Source of the DNA: Lachnospiraceae bacterium
Lineage (GTDB): Bacteria; Bacillota; Clostridia; Lachnospirales; Lachnospiraceae
Direction of reading: 5' to 3'
Length of the DNA: 51,011 nt
Assembly (NCBI GenBank): GCA_028724245.1
Contig: JAQYDI010000162.1
Location: forward strand, 1-51,011
Below the pieces are notes generated by a model. It saw only the letters and a list, made by a program, of their open reading frames with translations, was not told the origin of the DNA and made no database searches. Both the position numbers and the translations under genes were made by a program. This document shows positions 1 through 8,265 of the stretch, piece by piece. Positions within the stretch are counted from its first letter, which is position 1; each line of letters opens with the position of its first letter.

Positions 1-40
1 AGAGACTGAACTGTTGTGATAAATTTTCTCGGAATGACAT
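1..40 (-). CDS. 5' end of an unidentified gene running off the window
   Basis: Only 13 codons are inside the window (MSFRENLSQQFSL). The start is supported by an AAGGAG site at 49-54 with 8-nt spacing, and by a TTAACA/TATAAT promoter-like pair in the tail of the upstream truncated permease gene. The opening resembles the start of many small helix-turn-helix proteins, but this is too short to assign. The codons also contain a sequence close to the dispersed CAACAGTTCAGAC repeat (positions 4-16), so part of this could be repeat rather than gene. The gene with its own promoter sits exactly where the FtsX-like permease is cut off. Confidence 0.4.
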   Translation of the reverse strand, partial: MSFRENLSQQFSL

Positions 41-76
41 AGTATAAACTCCTTTATTAAATCTGACTCCATTATA

Positions 77-1189
77 CTACATCTGAAGGCAATATGTTAA
101 ATTTTCAAGGTACAAAATAGCCCATTTGTCGGGCAACTCATGAAATGTAATCCCGATACCCAGAATCCCGCTGATGATTCCCAGAGGAATCCCCACAATA
201 CTGACATCAAATGCCTCCTCCAGAACCATCTGACGGATCTGCCTTCTGGTGGCTCCCACTGATGACAGCAGGCCGAACTGCTTCGTCCTCTCACTGACAG
301 AAATGGAAAATGCATTGTAGATCAAGGAGACGGATCCAAACATAATCAGCGAAATCAGAACAGCTCCCATCAGGTAAAGTACCGTCTGCATCGATTCCGA
401 ACCAAAAGCTCCTTCATAGCGAAGCAGAGAAGTATTCAAAGAAGTTGTGCCCTCCAGCGTACTGGCAAACAGCCGGGCAGTCTGAGGATGCGTTAAACGG
501 AAATAGGCCGCCGCCGTTTCGGTTGGTCTGCTGCTGTCCCACAGAGTAATGGCCGTATAGCCGGGGGATTCATGATATTCAAAATCAGGCCGTTTATAAA
601 AACCGGTTACCGTATAGGTCCGGGTTTCCCTGATTTCCAGTGTCTCACCGGGAGATTCCTCTTCCTCCGGCCAGTATCCGCTGCTCTGATCCAGTTTTTC
701 ATCCCCGTAATACCGGTCGCCCAGCTGCAGTGTCAGCGTATCGCCGATATGGTATTCCACGCATCCGTTACTGAACAGGTGATCCGGCAGAATGATCTCA
801 TTGCTGTTGTCCGGCAGACGCCCGGATGTCAGATGAACCGGCATCCGGTCCAGAAACAGTTCATCGGCACCCATGACAAAAAGATAGGGCTTGTATGCAT
901 TCTGACTGCCGATAGCCGCATAGCCGATATTCTGCGCAAACGCCGCACTTTCCACCTCTTCATCCTGTACAAAATCATTCATTTCATCCGCAGGAAGATT
1001 GAGATATGCCCCATGATAATCCCCCTTCTGATACATACAGGATTCGATCATGTAAGCCCGAATACTGGAAATACTGGTGGTAACCGCTGTAAACATGGAT
1101 GTGGACAGAATGATTCCGATGATGGTAACAATCGTCCGGACACGGTTCTTTTTCAGTGTTTCCCATGTAACTTTTCTGAAAATATTCAT
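77..1189 (-). CDS. FtsX/MacB-type ABC permease, 3'-truncated
   Basis: Permease half of an ABC exporter of the FtsX family. It shows an N-terminal membrane segment (about residues 18-40), an extracytoplasmic domain of roughly 220 residues, then two membrane segments (about 272-295 and 330-350) around the typical cytoplasmic loop ERTKQFGLLSSVGATRRQI. Family members of this layout normally continue for several hundred residues with further membrane spans. Here the frame ends at 370 aa with a tail (FHELPDKWAILYLENL...) that does not look like FtsX, so the 3' part has been lost or replaced. The start ATG overlaps the stop of the ATPase gene (ATGA), so the two are translationally coupled. It belongs with the two-component genes upstream, an arrangement typical of BceAB/VanRS-like peptide-sensing modules. 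Probably non-functional. Confidence 0.75.
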   Translation of the reverse strand: MNIFRKVTWETLKKNRVRTIVTIIGIILSTSMFTAVTTSISSIRAYMIESCMYQKGDYHGAYLNLPADEMNDFVQDEEVESAAFAQNIGYAAIGSQNAYKPYLFVMGADELFLDRMPVHLTSGRLPDNSNEIILPDHLFSNGCVEYHIGDTLTLQLGDRYYGDEKLDQSSGYWPEEEESPGETLEIRETRTYTVTGFYKRPDFEYHESPGYTAITLWDSSRPTETAAAYFRLTHPQTARLFASTLEGTTSLNTSLLRYEGAFGSESMQTVLYLMGAVLISLIMFGSVSLIYNAFSISVSERTKQFGLLSSVGATRRQIRQMVLEEAFDVSIVGIPLGIISGILGIGITFHELPDKWAILYLENLTYCLQM

Positions 1190-1869
1190 CTGCGGATCAC
1201 CTCATCTCTGGTAATCCGTCCATCCTCGATGGCAATGATCCGGTCTGCCTGAAGCGCCACCTGTTCATCGTGGGTGATCACGATCAGCGTCTGGTGGTAT
1301 TTCTTATTGGAATACTTTAACAGCTCAACGATTTCACGACTGTTCTTCGAATCCAGATTACCGGTTGGCTCATCTGCGAGAACCACAGCCGGAGCGTTCA
1401 TCAGCGCTCTGCCGATGGAAACCCGCTGCTGCTGACCGCCGGAAAGCTGGTTTGGCAGATGATTTTCCCTGCCTTTCAGCTTCAGAACCGCAAGCAGTTC
1501 TTCCAGCCGCTCTTCATTGACCTTCCGCCCGTCCATCAGCACCGGCAGCGTAATATTTTCCGTTACATTCAGTACGGGAATCAGGTTGTAAAACTGGTAG
1601 ATCAGCCCCACCTGCCTGCGCCGGAAAACAGCCAGCTGCTCCTCATTCTGTGCATACACATCCTGCCCGTCCATATAGACTTTGCCGGATGTAGGGACAT
1701 CCACACCCCCAAGGATATGAAGCAGGGTTGATTTTCCGGAACCGGAAGGACCGATAATAGCAATGAATTCTCCCTGTTCCACAGAAAAAGATACATGATC
1801 CAGCGCACGGACTTCATTTTCCTCTTTGCCGTATATCTTCGTCAGATCTTCTACTTTTAAAATTTCCAT
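1186..1869 (-). CDS. ABC transporter ATP-binding protein (LolD/MacB type)
   Basis: 227-aa ATPase that would energise the FtsX-like permease. It begins MEILKVEDLTKIYG and carries Walker A (GPSGSGKST), Q-loop (YQFYNL), signature (LSGGQQQR), Walker B (VVLADEPTGNLD) and the switch His (VITHD). The start at 1869 is chosen because AAGGAG lies just upstream; a longer frame to 1953 has no ribosome site. The DEPTGNLD motif is characteristic of the LolD/MacB/BceA exporters. It overlaps the permease by 4 nt. It is intact, but its partner is truncated, so the transporter is unlikely to work. Confidence 0.93.
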   Translation of the reverse strand: MEILKVEDLTKIYGKEENEVRALDHVSFSVEQGEFIAIIGPSGSGKSTLLHILGGVDVPTSGKVYMDGQDVYAQNEEQLAVFRRRQVGLIYQFYNLIPVLNVTENITLPVLMDGRKVNEERLEELLAVLKLKGRENHLPNQLSGGQQQRVSIGRALMNAPAVVLADEPTGNLDSKNSREIVELLKYSNKKYHQTLIVITHDEQVALQADRIIAIEDGRITRDEVIRR

Positions 1870-2018
1870 CTCATAAACTCCTTTATACCGCTGCACAAAA
1901 GCAATTCCTGCATCATATCTGCAAAATACTTCTGAACCGCTGCTGTTTTTCATTTATGAGCCTATCATAACAGACTGCAGTGACACCCCGGTGACATGAA
2001 AATAACAAAAATGTCATA

Positions 2019-3032
2019 TTAAACCGTTGTTTTATAAAACCGGATCGTAAATTCCGCACCGCCATCCCTGCCGTTTGAAGCCTGAATGGTACCATTCTGG
2101 GCCCGTATAATGGTGCGCGCCAGAGCAAGACCGATTCCAAAACTGTTTTCATCGGAATTTTTCCCTTTGTAGAACCGTTCAAAAAGATGGGGGATGTCCT
2201 CTTTTGCAAATCCTTCTCCGGTATCGGAAATCACAAGCTCCGTAAACAGTGCATTGTCCTGGATCACAACGGTAACCCTGCCGCCCGCCGGTGTGTGTTC
2301 CATACAGTTTTTCAGGATATTGCCCACAGCTTCCGCACACCAGGCAGGATCCCCTGTAAACGTACCTTCCTGCATGGGCCGGATTTCCAGCTTCTGGCTG
2401 CGCAGCTCCATGGGAATCACAATCGCATCGGCAGCTTTTTTCACCAGTTCCAGCGCGGAAACCGGTTCTGCCGCCATGGAAACAGCACCGGCATCCAGTC
2501 TGGACAACTTTAACAGCGCCGTAATCAGCCCGTCAATACGGGAAAGCTGCACCATCAGTTCCCGTGTCAGCGAAAGACGCCGTTCCCTGCTCAGTTCATC
2601 CTCCGATAAAAGATCGGCAATCAGATTAATAGATGTCAGAGGTGTCCTGATCTGATGGGAGATGTCAGCCAGAGAATCCGCCAGATGCATTTTATCTTTC
2701 ATCAGCGCATCTGCCTGTTCCCGGAGCCGGACTGTCATTTTATAAATCTCACCGGAAAGAATCTCCAGTTCCCCTTCTTCAAAACAGTTCAGGTCAAAGT
2801 GGCTGCTGCCGTGGAGAACCCTGTCGATCTCCAGACTCATTTCCTGCAGCCGCTCATATCTCCTGCAGGTAAAAGAGTAAAAACCGCCAAGCAGACAGAA
2901 AGCAAAAACAGCAAAAGCCACGGCAAAACGGATATCAAACCACGCGGAAACCACTGTAAAACATACGGTAAACAGGCTCCATACTGTAAAACTCCTGCGA
3001 ACCTCCGGATTTCGCCATATTTTCATGATCAT
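2019..3032 (-). CDS. sensor histidine kinase with two TM helices
   Basis: 337-aa membrane sensor kinase. Two closely spaced membrane helices (about residues 14-32 and 35-52) with almost no extracellular loop indicate intramembrane sensing, as in BceS-type kinases. The H-box is DISHQIRTPLTSI (phospho-acceptor His), followed by N-box (NILKNCMEHT), G1 (DTGEGF), F-box and G2 (GIGLAL). It is downstream of the response regulator with a 16-nt gap and upstream of the ABC genes, so it probably controls that exporter. Two ATGs two codons apart (3032 and 3026) are both possible starts; the second has the better distance from GGTGAG. The phosphotransfer core looks intact. Confidence 0.92.
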   Translation of the reverse strand: MIMKIWRNPEVRRSFTVWSLFTVCFTVVSAWFDIRFAVAFAVFAFCLLGGFYSFTCRRYERLQEMSLEIDRVLHGSSHFDLNCFEEGELEILSGEIYKMTVRLREQADALMKDKMHLADSLADISHQIRTPLTSINLIADLLSEDELSRERRLSLTRELMVQLSRIDGLITALLKLSRLDAGAVSMAAEPVSALELVKKAADAIVIPMELRSQKLEIRPMQEGTFTGDPAWCAEAVGNILKNCMEHTPAGGRVTVVIQDNALFTELVISDTGEGFAKEDIPHLFERFYKGKNSDENSFGIGLALARTIIRAQNGTIQASNGRDGGAEFTIRFYKTTV

Positions 3033-3048
3033 CGCTCACCTGCCTCTT

Positions 3049-3720
3049 TCAGTCTCCCAGCCGGTATCCCAGTCCCCGAACGGTTTTGATCATTTCCGGC
3101 TTCTGGGGATCCTTTTCAATCTTTTCCCGAAGTCTTTTTATGTATACGGTCAGTGTATTGTCATTGACAAATTCCCCCGCAATATTCCAAATTTCCTCCA
3201 GCAGCTTGTTCCGTGACAGCACAATCCCCCTGTTGTTGAAAAATACCAGAAGCAGCCGGTACTCCAGTGCAGACAGCACAATCTCCTCTCCGTCCCGGCT
3301 CACGACTCCCTTTACCGTATCGACCGCAATGCCTCCGTATTCCAGCGTACTGCCATGGCGATGGTACCGCCGCAGTACATTTTTGATCCGGGAAATCAGT
3401 TCCCGGGGGCGGAATGGTTTGGCAATATAATCATCCGCACCCAGATCAAAGCCTGTCACCACACTGAATTCATCTCCCGAAGCAGTCAGAAAAATCACAG
3501 GCACATCATAATAAGCTTTCACCGCTGTACATACCGCATAACCGCTTCCATCCGGCAGAGAGATGTCCAGCAGAAGCAGATCATAAGGCGAACCTGCCGC
3601 CATATTCAACGCATCCGCCTGACACATGGCCGTATCCACTTCAAATCCCTCCTGCTTTAAAAATATATTCAGATGATCCACAATACTCCTGTCATCCTCA
3701 ACCAGCAGAATCTTCGCCAT
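3049..3720 (-). CDS. OmpR/PhoB-family response regulator
   Basis: 223-aa response regulator. The receiver domain (about 1-115) has the acidic pair in LLVEDD, phospho-acceptor Asp in LLLLDISLPDG, the switch Thr in LTASG and the conserved Lys in AKPFRP. The C-terminal winged helix (about 125-223) ends in the typical TVRGLGYRL motif. The start MAKILLVEDD at 3720 has a perfect AAGGAGG site; the frame extends upstream without one. It is first in an operon with the kinase and the ABC transporter, and most likely activates that operon in response to a cell-envelope ligand (inference from family). Confidence 0.95.
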   Translation of the reverse strand: MAKILLVEDDRSIVDHLNIFLKQEGFEVDTAMCQADALNMAAGSPYDLLLLDISLPDGSGYAVCTAVKAYYDVPVIFLTASGDEFSVVTGFDLGADDYIAKPFRPRELISRIKNVLRRYHRHGSTLEYGGIAVDTVKGVVSRDGEEIVLSALEYRLLLVFFNNRGIVLSRNKLLEEIWNIAGEFVNDNTLTVYIKRLREKIEKDPQKPEMIKTVRGLGYRLGD

Positions 3721-3820
3721 CACATCAACCTCCTTATCAACGCCTATCATATCATAAAATCGGCTCAAGAGGAAACAAAACTGTTCAGGGCCGGACAGAT
3801 GAAATTTGTAAAAAATGGTC

Positions 3821-3849
3821 TTGACGTATGACTGAAGATACGGTATAGT
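3821..3849 (+). promoter_or_regulatory. promoter of the glycine-riboswitch leader
   Basis: TTGACG at 3821-3826 and TATAGT at 3844-3849 are separated by 17 nt, directly upstream of the tandem glycine aptamers. Transcription would start near 3856 and cover both aptamers. Confidence 0.75.
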
Positions 3850-3875
3850 TACGTTTGCGACAGCAACTACGAAAT

Positions 3876-4044
3876 GAAGTCTGCAGGAAAGAGGCTGATG
3901 CCCGCCGAAGGAGTAACACTCTCAGGTATCCCGCCGGGATGAAAACTGTAGATCGATCGTATCTCTGGAGACACCCGCCATGGCGGGGGCCGAAGGTGCA
4001 ACAGACGCAAAGCGTCTGAATCTCTCAGGCAAAAGGACAGAGAA
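3876..4044 (+). promoter_or_regulatory. tandem glycine riboswitch
   Basis: Two consecutive glycine aptamers upstream of an amino-acid symporter. The first has GGAAAGAGG (3886-3894), CCGAAGGAG (3905-3913) and CTCTCAGGT (3920-3928). The second has CTGGAGAC (3965-3972), CCGAAGGTGC (3990-3999) and CTCTCAGGCAAAAGGACAG (4022-4040). These are the conserved gcvT-type elements in the correct order. P1 of the second aptamer can form from TCTCTG (3962-3967) and CAGAGA (4038-4043). The last three bases of that P1 strand are also the first three of the downstream terminator stem (4041-4047), so glycine binding should block termination (predicted ON switch). The geometry is seen in sequence; the direction of control is inferred. 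Confidence 0.93.
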
Positions 4045-4068
4045 TGCTTATTCCTGCATTCTTTTTTT
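4041..4068 (+). terminator. first riboswitch-controlled terminator
   Basis: Stem AGAATGC (4041-4047) with GCATTCT (4056-4062), 8-nt loop, then a run of T. The 5' arm overlaps the P1 3' strand of aptamer II, making the two structures mutually exclusive. Confidence 0.85.
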
Positions 4069-4074
4069 GCACAG

Positions 4075-4099
4075 AGAGCCCCCAGCGGCTCTTTTTTTT
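4075..4099 (+). terminator. second tandem terminator in the glycine leader
   Basis: Stem AGAGCC (4075-4080) with GGCTCT (4087-4092), then eight T. It is preceded by another CAGAGA (4072-4077), the same hexamer used as the P1 strand, again overlapping the stem by three bases. It lies before the ribosome site of the symporter gene, so it must also be read through. Confidence 0.8.
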
Positions 4100-4165
4100 G
4101 CGCAGAATCCTCTTCTCCTGCTGCTGGCGCATAACTTATACTATGTTATATGTGAGGAGAAAATT

Positions 4166-5581
4166 ATGTGGAAAGTAATGAATGATCTGTTGACAACCGT
4201 GGACGATCTGGTGTGGGGCGTACCTCTGATGGTACTGATCATCACCGGCGGCGTTCTGCTGACCTGCCGTGTGCGTCTGCTTCAGGTACGGCGCCTGCCG
4301 CTTGCACTGAAATGGATGTTTCACAACGAATCGGACGGAAAGGGAGAAATCTCCAGCTTTGCCGCACTTTGTACAGCCTTAAGCGCCACCATCGGCACCG
4401 GCAATATCGTCGGAGTTGCCACTGCAGTCTGCGCCGGAGGCCCCGGTGCACTGTTCTGGATGATCGTGGCAGCATTTTTCGGTATGGCAACCAAATATGC
4501 AGAAGGACTTCTTGCTGTAAAGTACCGTGTCATTGACGAAAACAATCACAGTCTGGGCGGCCCCTTCTACTACATTGAACTGGGTATGGGCAAAAAGTGG
4601 AAATGGCTTGCGAAGCTGTTTGCCTTTTTCGGAGTCTGCGTCGGTCTGTTCGGTATCGGTACCTTCAGTCAGGTAAATGGTATTGCCAGCGCTGTTCAGA
4701 ATTTTTTCGATCCGCAGAAAGCTAACTGTGTTGATATTCCTTTTCTGGGAGAATATTCCTGGGCAGTTGTGATTTCATCCCTGATCCTGTCATTCTGCGT
4801 GGCAGCTGTTCTGATCGGCGGCATCAAACGGATCGCAAATGTCAGCCAGATCGTAGTGCCTTTTATGGCGGTGATTTATTTCGTATTCAGCGTCAGTCTG
4901 ATCCTTTTTAATATTACCAGTGTTCCTGCTGCTGCTGCAACCATCGTTAAGGCAGCTTTTCATCCGGCTGCTATTACAGGCGGTATGGTTGGAAGCATGC
5001 TGACAGCCATGCAGAAGGGAGTAGCCCGCGGTATCTTTTCCAATGAAGCCGGTCTGGGAAGCGCCCCCATTGCCGCTGCAGCCGCTCAGACAAAAGAGCC
5101 GGTACGTCAGGGTCTGGTCAGCATGACAGGTACATTTATCGATACCATCATCATCTGTACACTCACCGGTCTTTCCATCGTACTGACAGGTGCATGGCAG
5201 GTGGAAGGCCTGGAAGGTGTACAGGTCACCACCTGGGCATTTCAGAATGGTCTTCCCCTTCCTCCCCGGGTTACCAGCTTTATCCTGATGATGTGTCTTG
5301 TATTCTTTGCTTTTACAACGATTCTGGGGTGGGATTATTACAGCGAACGCTGTCTGGAATACCTGACAGGCGGAAACCGGAAAACCGTTCTTACATACCG
5401 CTGGATTTATATTCTGGCCATTTTCATCGGACCCTATATGACTGTAAGCGCTGTATGGACTATCGCTGATATCTTCAACGGACTGATGGCAATCCCCAAC
5501 ATGATTGCCCTGTTTGCCCTCAGCGGCGTCGTCGCGAAGGAAACCAGAGACTTTTTCCAGTCCGGAAAGCACCGGCTGTAA
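4166..5581 (+). CDS. alanine/glycine:cation symporter (AgcS/AlsT family)
   Basis: 471-aa sodium-coupled amino-acid symporter with about ten hydrophobic segments. The family signature is near residues 70-125: SATIGTGNIVGVATA, GGPGALFWM and the following FGMATKYAEG. A second conserved block is GVARGIFSNEAGLGSAPIAAAAA near residue 300. The start at 4166 (MWKVMNDLL) follows GAGGAG by a good distance; the frame extends into the riboswitch but that is not coding. Control by glycine aptamers makes glycine (or alanine) the likely substrate. If the switch is ON, the cell makes the transporter when glycine is abundant, consistent with use of glycine as a nutrient or sodium-coupled equilibration (inference). 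Confidence 0.95.
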   Translation: MWKVMNDLLTTVDDLVWGVPLMVLIITGGVLLTCRVRLLQVRRLPLALKWMFHNESDGKGEISSFAALCTALSATIGTGNIVGVATAVCAGGPGALFWMIVAAFFGMATKYAEGLLAVKYRVIDENNHSLGGPFYYIELGMGKKWKWLAKLFAFFGVCVGLFGIGTFSQVNGIASAVQNFFDPQKANCVDIPFLGEYSWAVVISSLILSFCVAAVLIGGIKRIANVSQIVVPFMAVIYFVFSVSLILFNITSVPAAAATIVKAAFHPAAITGGMVGSMLTAMQKGVARGIFSNEAGLGSAPIAAAAAQTKEPVRQGLVSMTGTFIDTIIICTLTGLSIVLTGAWQVEGLEGVQVTTWAFQNGLPLPPRVTSFILMMCLVFFAFTTILGWDYYSERCLEYLTGGNRKTVLTYRWIYILAIFIGPYMTVSAVWTIADIFNGLMAIPNMIALFALSGVVAKETRDFFQSGKHRL

Positions 5582-5596
5582 TCTGTTAACTGTTCA

Positions 5597-5675
5597 GAGC
5601 CAAGCAGCTTTGTACAAAAAGTGCTCATGAATGCAAGCATTCATGAGCACTTTTTCGTACGAAGCTATTTGGCTC
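5597..5675. terminator. large bidirectional hairpin between convergent genes
   Basis: Nearly perfect 79-nt inverted repeat. The central stem is AAAAAGTGCTCATGAATGC paired with GCATTCATGAGCACTTTTT around a 2-nt centre, with outer arms GAGCCAA and TTGGCTC. It separates the symporter gene from the convergent popT gene and would act as a terminator on both strands. It starts with the dispersed AACTGTTCAGAGCC motif (5588-5601). Confidence 0.8.
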
Positions 5676-5698
5676 TAATTATTTCTGATACGGAAATC

Positions 5699-6586
5699 TT
5701 AATTTTCTTCCTTTTTGTCCGACAGCCGTTTCAGCAGCTGCAATCCCTGTATCACAACGCCGCCGATGATAAAGAAAAGCAGATGGAATGTCTGCAGCGT
5801 CATGGCAGGCTGGGGATTTGTCTTCAGGCTTGTAGGGCCCATGACAATTGCGTAAATGGAGCCCAGCATCATGCCGAGAATCGTGTACATGGTGGCGGAA
5901 CGCTTTTGGGTAAGAGCTAATTTAAGTCCCTTTACCACAGTCAGAATACCAAGCAGAATACCGCAGCCGAAAATCACCAGTCCGGGGATGTATTCAAACT
6001 GCAGATGCAGCACTCCGCGGATTGCTTCCATAACAGCCTGATAAAAGCCGAAAACAAGCAGCAGAGAAGATCCTGAAATTCCGGGAAGCACCATTGCTGA
6101 AATCGCACACATACCGCAGATAAACAGAAATACACCGGTTCCGAAAGAGAAATCCCCCCAGGCAATACTGCCGCTGGCGGATGAACCTGAAAAATAAGTA
6201 ATGCCGATTACGATTGCCGCTCCAAACACGGAAAAAATCAAATTGTAATATTTCCCTTTAAAGGAATCCTTTTCTTCCATAATAATGACAGGAATCGCAC
6301 AAAGTACAAATCCCATGAACAGAGAGCTGACATTGTAAATATATGTCTCAAAAACAGATGTAATCACCAGTGCGGCCAATGCCATGCCGACGATCCATCC
6401 GCCGCCCATTTTCACCAGAAAACGAATTGCCTTTTTCTGTTTTTCCTTATCCTTCGATACAATATCATTAAGCGATGAAATAAAATCATCATAAAATCCC
6501 ATCAGAAAAGCTACGGTTCCACCGGAAACTCCCGGAACACTATCTGCCAGAGCCATCAGAAAACCGCCTAAAACTATCAGTAACAT
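5699..6586 (-). CDS. popT: DUF368 polyprenyl-phosphate transporter
   Basis: 295-aa polytopic membrane protein of the DUF368 family, shown in other bacteria to flip undecaprenyl phosphate back across the membrane for envelope synthesis (PopT). The hallmark ADSVPGVSGGTVAFLMGFYD lies at residues 13-32, and a second inverted half carries LPGISGSSLLLVFGFY near residue 155. About eight to nine hydrophobic segments are visible. The start at 6586 is set by AGGAGG; 14 extra codons upstream lack support. It is transcribed alone from a promoter at 6672-6700 and ends at the 5597-5675 hairpin. Confidence 0.9.
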   Translation of the reverse strand: MLLIVLGGFLMALADSVPGVSGGTVAFLMGFYDDFISSLNDIVSKDKEKQKKAIRFLVKMGGGWIVGMALAALVITSVFETYIYNVSSLFMGFVLCAIPVIIMEEKDSFKGKYYNLIFSVFGAAIVIGITYFSGSSASGSIAWGDFSFGTGVFLFICGMCAISAMVLPGISGSSLLLVFGFYQAVMEAIRGVLHLQFEYIPGLVIFGCGILLGILTVVKGLKLALTQKRSATMYTILGMMLGSIYAIVMGPTSLKTNPQPAMTLQTFHLLFFIIGGVVIQGLQLLKRLSDKKEEN

Positions 6587-6671
6587 AAAAACCTCCTGTT
6601 TATAACGAACGATCTGCAACTGCATCAAATCTTCGGGAACCGTCAGAAACGATCACCCAAAGACAAAAAGC

Positions 6672-6700
6672 ATTCTACCAGAAACCTTCTGCTGCGTCAA
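6672..6700 (-). promoter_or_regulatory. promoter of popT
   Basis: On the minus strand TTGACG (6695-6700) and TAGAAT (6672-6677) are separated by 17 nt, about 85 nt upstream of the popT start. Confidence 0.7.
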
Positions 6701-6741
6701 GGAGCTTTTGGGAACCGCCCGGCCCGTATCGGAACAGATAG

Positions 6742-7398
6742 AGCGTCTCCCTCTGTTTCCCCTGCACACAGGTTGGTAAATCAACCCTGCTTTCCCTTGC
6801 ATGCGGCCTGCTTAAACCGGAATCCGGTTCCATCCATCTGACCGGCTGTTCGGCAATCGGATATATGTTTCAGCGTGATCATCTTTTTGAATGGCGGACT
6901 CTGTACCAGAACGTGATGCTGGGACCGGAGCTTCACCATCAACAGACACCTCAGACCATATCCCGCGTAAAACAGATGATTGATTTTTATGGTTTAAAGG
7001 ATTTCAGCGACAGCACACCATCGGCCCTTTCAGGAGGTATGCGGCAGCGGGCAGCACTGATCCGCACGCTTGCCATGGAGCCTTCTCTGCTGCTGCTTGA
7101 CGAGCCTTTTTCGGCTCTGGATTATCAGACCCGGCTGGATGTAACTGATGATATTGCCACATTGATCCGCAGAACCGGAAAAACGGTTCTGATGGTAACC
7201 CACGATCTTTCCGAAGCTGTCAGCGTGGCAGACCGGATTCTCGTGCTGTCCGGGCGTCCCTGCTGTCTGAAAGCGGATATACCCATTACATTTCCCGGGC
7301 AGATTACCAGTCCTGTAAAACGCAGAGAGCATCCTCATTTTTCTGTTTTATTCAATCGTGTATGGAAGGAGCTGAAAAAAGATCATGAATGTGAGTAA
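6742..7398 (+). pseudogene. ABC importer ATPase missing its N-terminus and intact Walker A
   Basis: An SsuB/ThiZ-like ATPase. Downstream motifs are intact: Q-loop (YMFQRDHLFEW), signature (LSGGMRQRA), Walker B (LLLLDEPFSALD), H-loop (MVTHDLSEA). Upstream of the first ATG (6865) the same frame continues back to a stop at 6739 and encodes CTQVGKSTLLSLACGLLKP, clearly the Walker A region. However, the first Gly of GxxxxGKST is missing and the preceding strand is lost, as if a short internal deletion joined ISLxFP to VGKST. No ATG, GTG or TTG start with a ribosome site exists in this part. The ATG at 6865 would give a protein with no P-loop. No substrate-binding protein is adjacent. Most likely a decaying importer; the partner permease overlaps its 3' end by 14 nt. 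Confidence 0.65.
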
Positions 7399-8221
7399 AA
7401 AGAACCCTCTGACGAAAAGGAATCCGGAAAAAGAAGCAGTCAGCGCCAATCAGAAAGCATTTATGCAGAAATACAGAAGATGGATCCGGCTGATCCGTTT
7501 CCTGCGTTTCTTTCTTCTGGCAGGTTTTCTGCTTCTTTGGGAAGTGTGCGCACGTGCAGGTTTGATCAATGATTTTATTTTCAGTTCCCCCTGCCGCATG
7601 TTTGACTGTTTTCTGAAAGCTGCGGGCGAGCAGCGTCTTTTTCTCCATATCTTCATCACAATCGGTGAAACACTGCTCAGCTTTTTCATCGTATCCGTCG
7701 TCAGCCTGCTTCTGGCGGCGCTGCTGTGGTCCTGTAAAGGTCTCTATGAGGTTCTGGAACCGGCGCTTGTCATGCTGAACAGTCTTCCCAAATCAGCGCT
7801 TGCGCCCGTTCTGATCGTGTGGCTGGGGAACAATATAAAAACCGTTATTGTAACCGGTATTTTACTGGCTGTTTTCGCCTCCACCATTACTCTGACCAGC
7901 GGTTTTTATAAAACAGATGTGGATAAAATACGGCTGATGCAGACGCTGGGAGCCGGGAAAAGAGATATTCTGTTCAAGCTGCTGATCCCCTCTTCCATCC
8001 CGCTGATCCTGAGTACCATGAAAGTCAATATCGGACTGTGTCTGGTAGGCGTCATCATCGGCGAATTCATGGCAGCCAGAGCCGGTCTGGGTTATCTGAT
8101 CATTTACAGTTCACAGGTATTCCAGATGGATATGGTTATGCTTTCGATTCTGATTCTCTGTGTCATTGCAGTTGCCATGTACCAGAGCATTGCCCTGATC
8201 AGCAGAAAAATCACCGGATAA
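7385..8221 (+). CDS. ABC transporter permease (SsuC/ThiX/TauC family)
   Basis: 278-aa inner-membrane permease of a binding-protein-dependent importer. Six or so hydrophobic segments follow a basic, Lys/Arg-rich N-terminus. The cytoplasmic coupling loop (EAA motif) reads LMQTLGAGKRDILFKLLIPSSIP near residues 185-207. Members of this family import sulfonates, thiamine precursors or similar small organics; the substrate cannot be read here because there is no binding protein and no riboswitch. The reading frame is intact, but it depends on the damaged ATPase gene just upstream, so it may have no function, or may use another ATPase. Confidence 0.88.
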   Translation: MNVSKKNPLTKRNPEKEAVSANQKAFMQKYRRWIRLIRFLRFFLLAGFLLLWEVCARAGLINDFIFSSPCRMFDCFLKAAGEQRLFLHIFITIGETLLSFFIVSVVSLLLAALLWSCKGLYEVLEPALVMLNSLPKSALAPVLIVWLGNNIKTVIVTGILLAVFASTITLTSGFYKTDVDKIRLMQTLGAGKRDILFKLLIPSSIPLILSTMKVNIGLCLVGVIIGEFMAARAGLGYLIIYSSQVFQMDMVMLSILILCVIAVAMYQSIALISRKITG

Positions 8222-8265
8222 TCCTCAGATGGCCTGCTGTTTTCGGCTTCGTGATCCTGCCCTTT

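Noticed and set aside
572..1252. 226-aa plus-strand frame opposite the permease
   Set aside because: Antisense shadow of the FtsX-like gene, no ribosome site and no domain character.
3980..4165. Upstream extension of the symporter frame into the riboswitch
   Set aside because: The extension reads through conserved aptamer and terminator sequences; the ATG at 4166 has a proper ribosome site.
4790..5572. 260-aa minus-strand frame opposite the symporter
   Set aside because: Low-complexity Cys/His/Asp composition typical of an antisense shadow; the sense strand encodes a clear AgcS protein.
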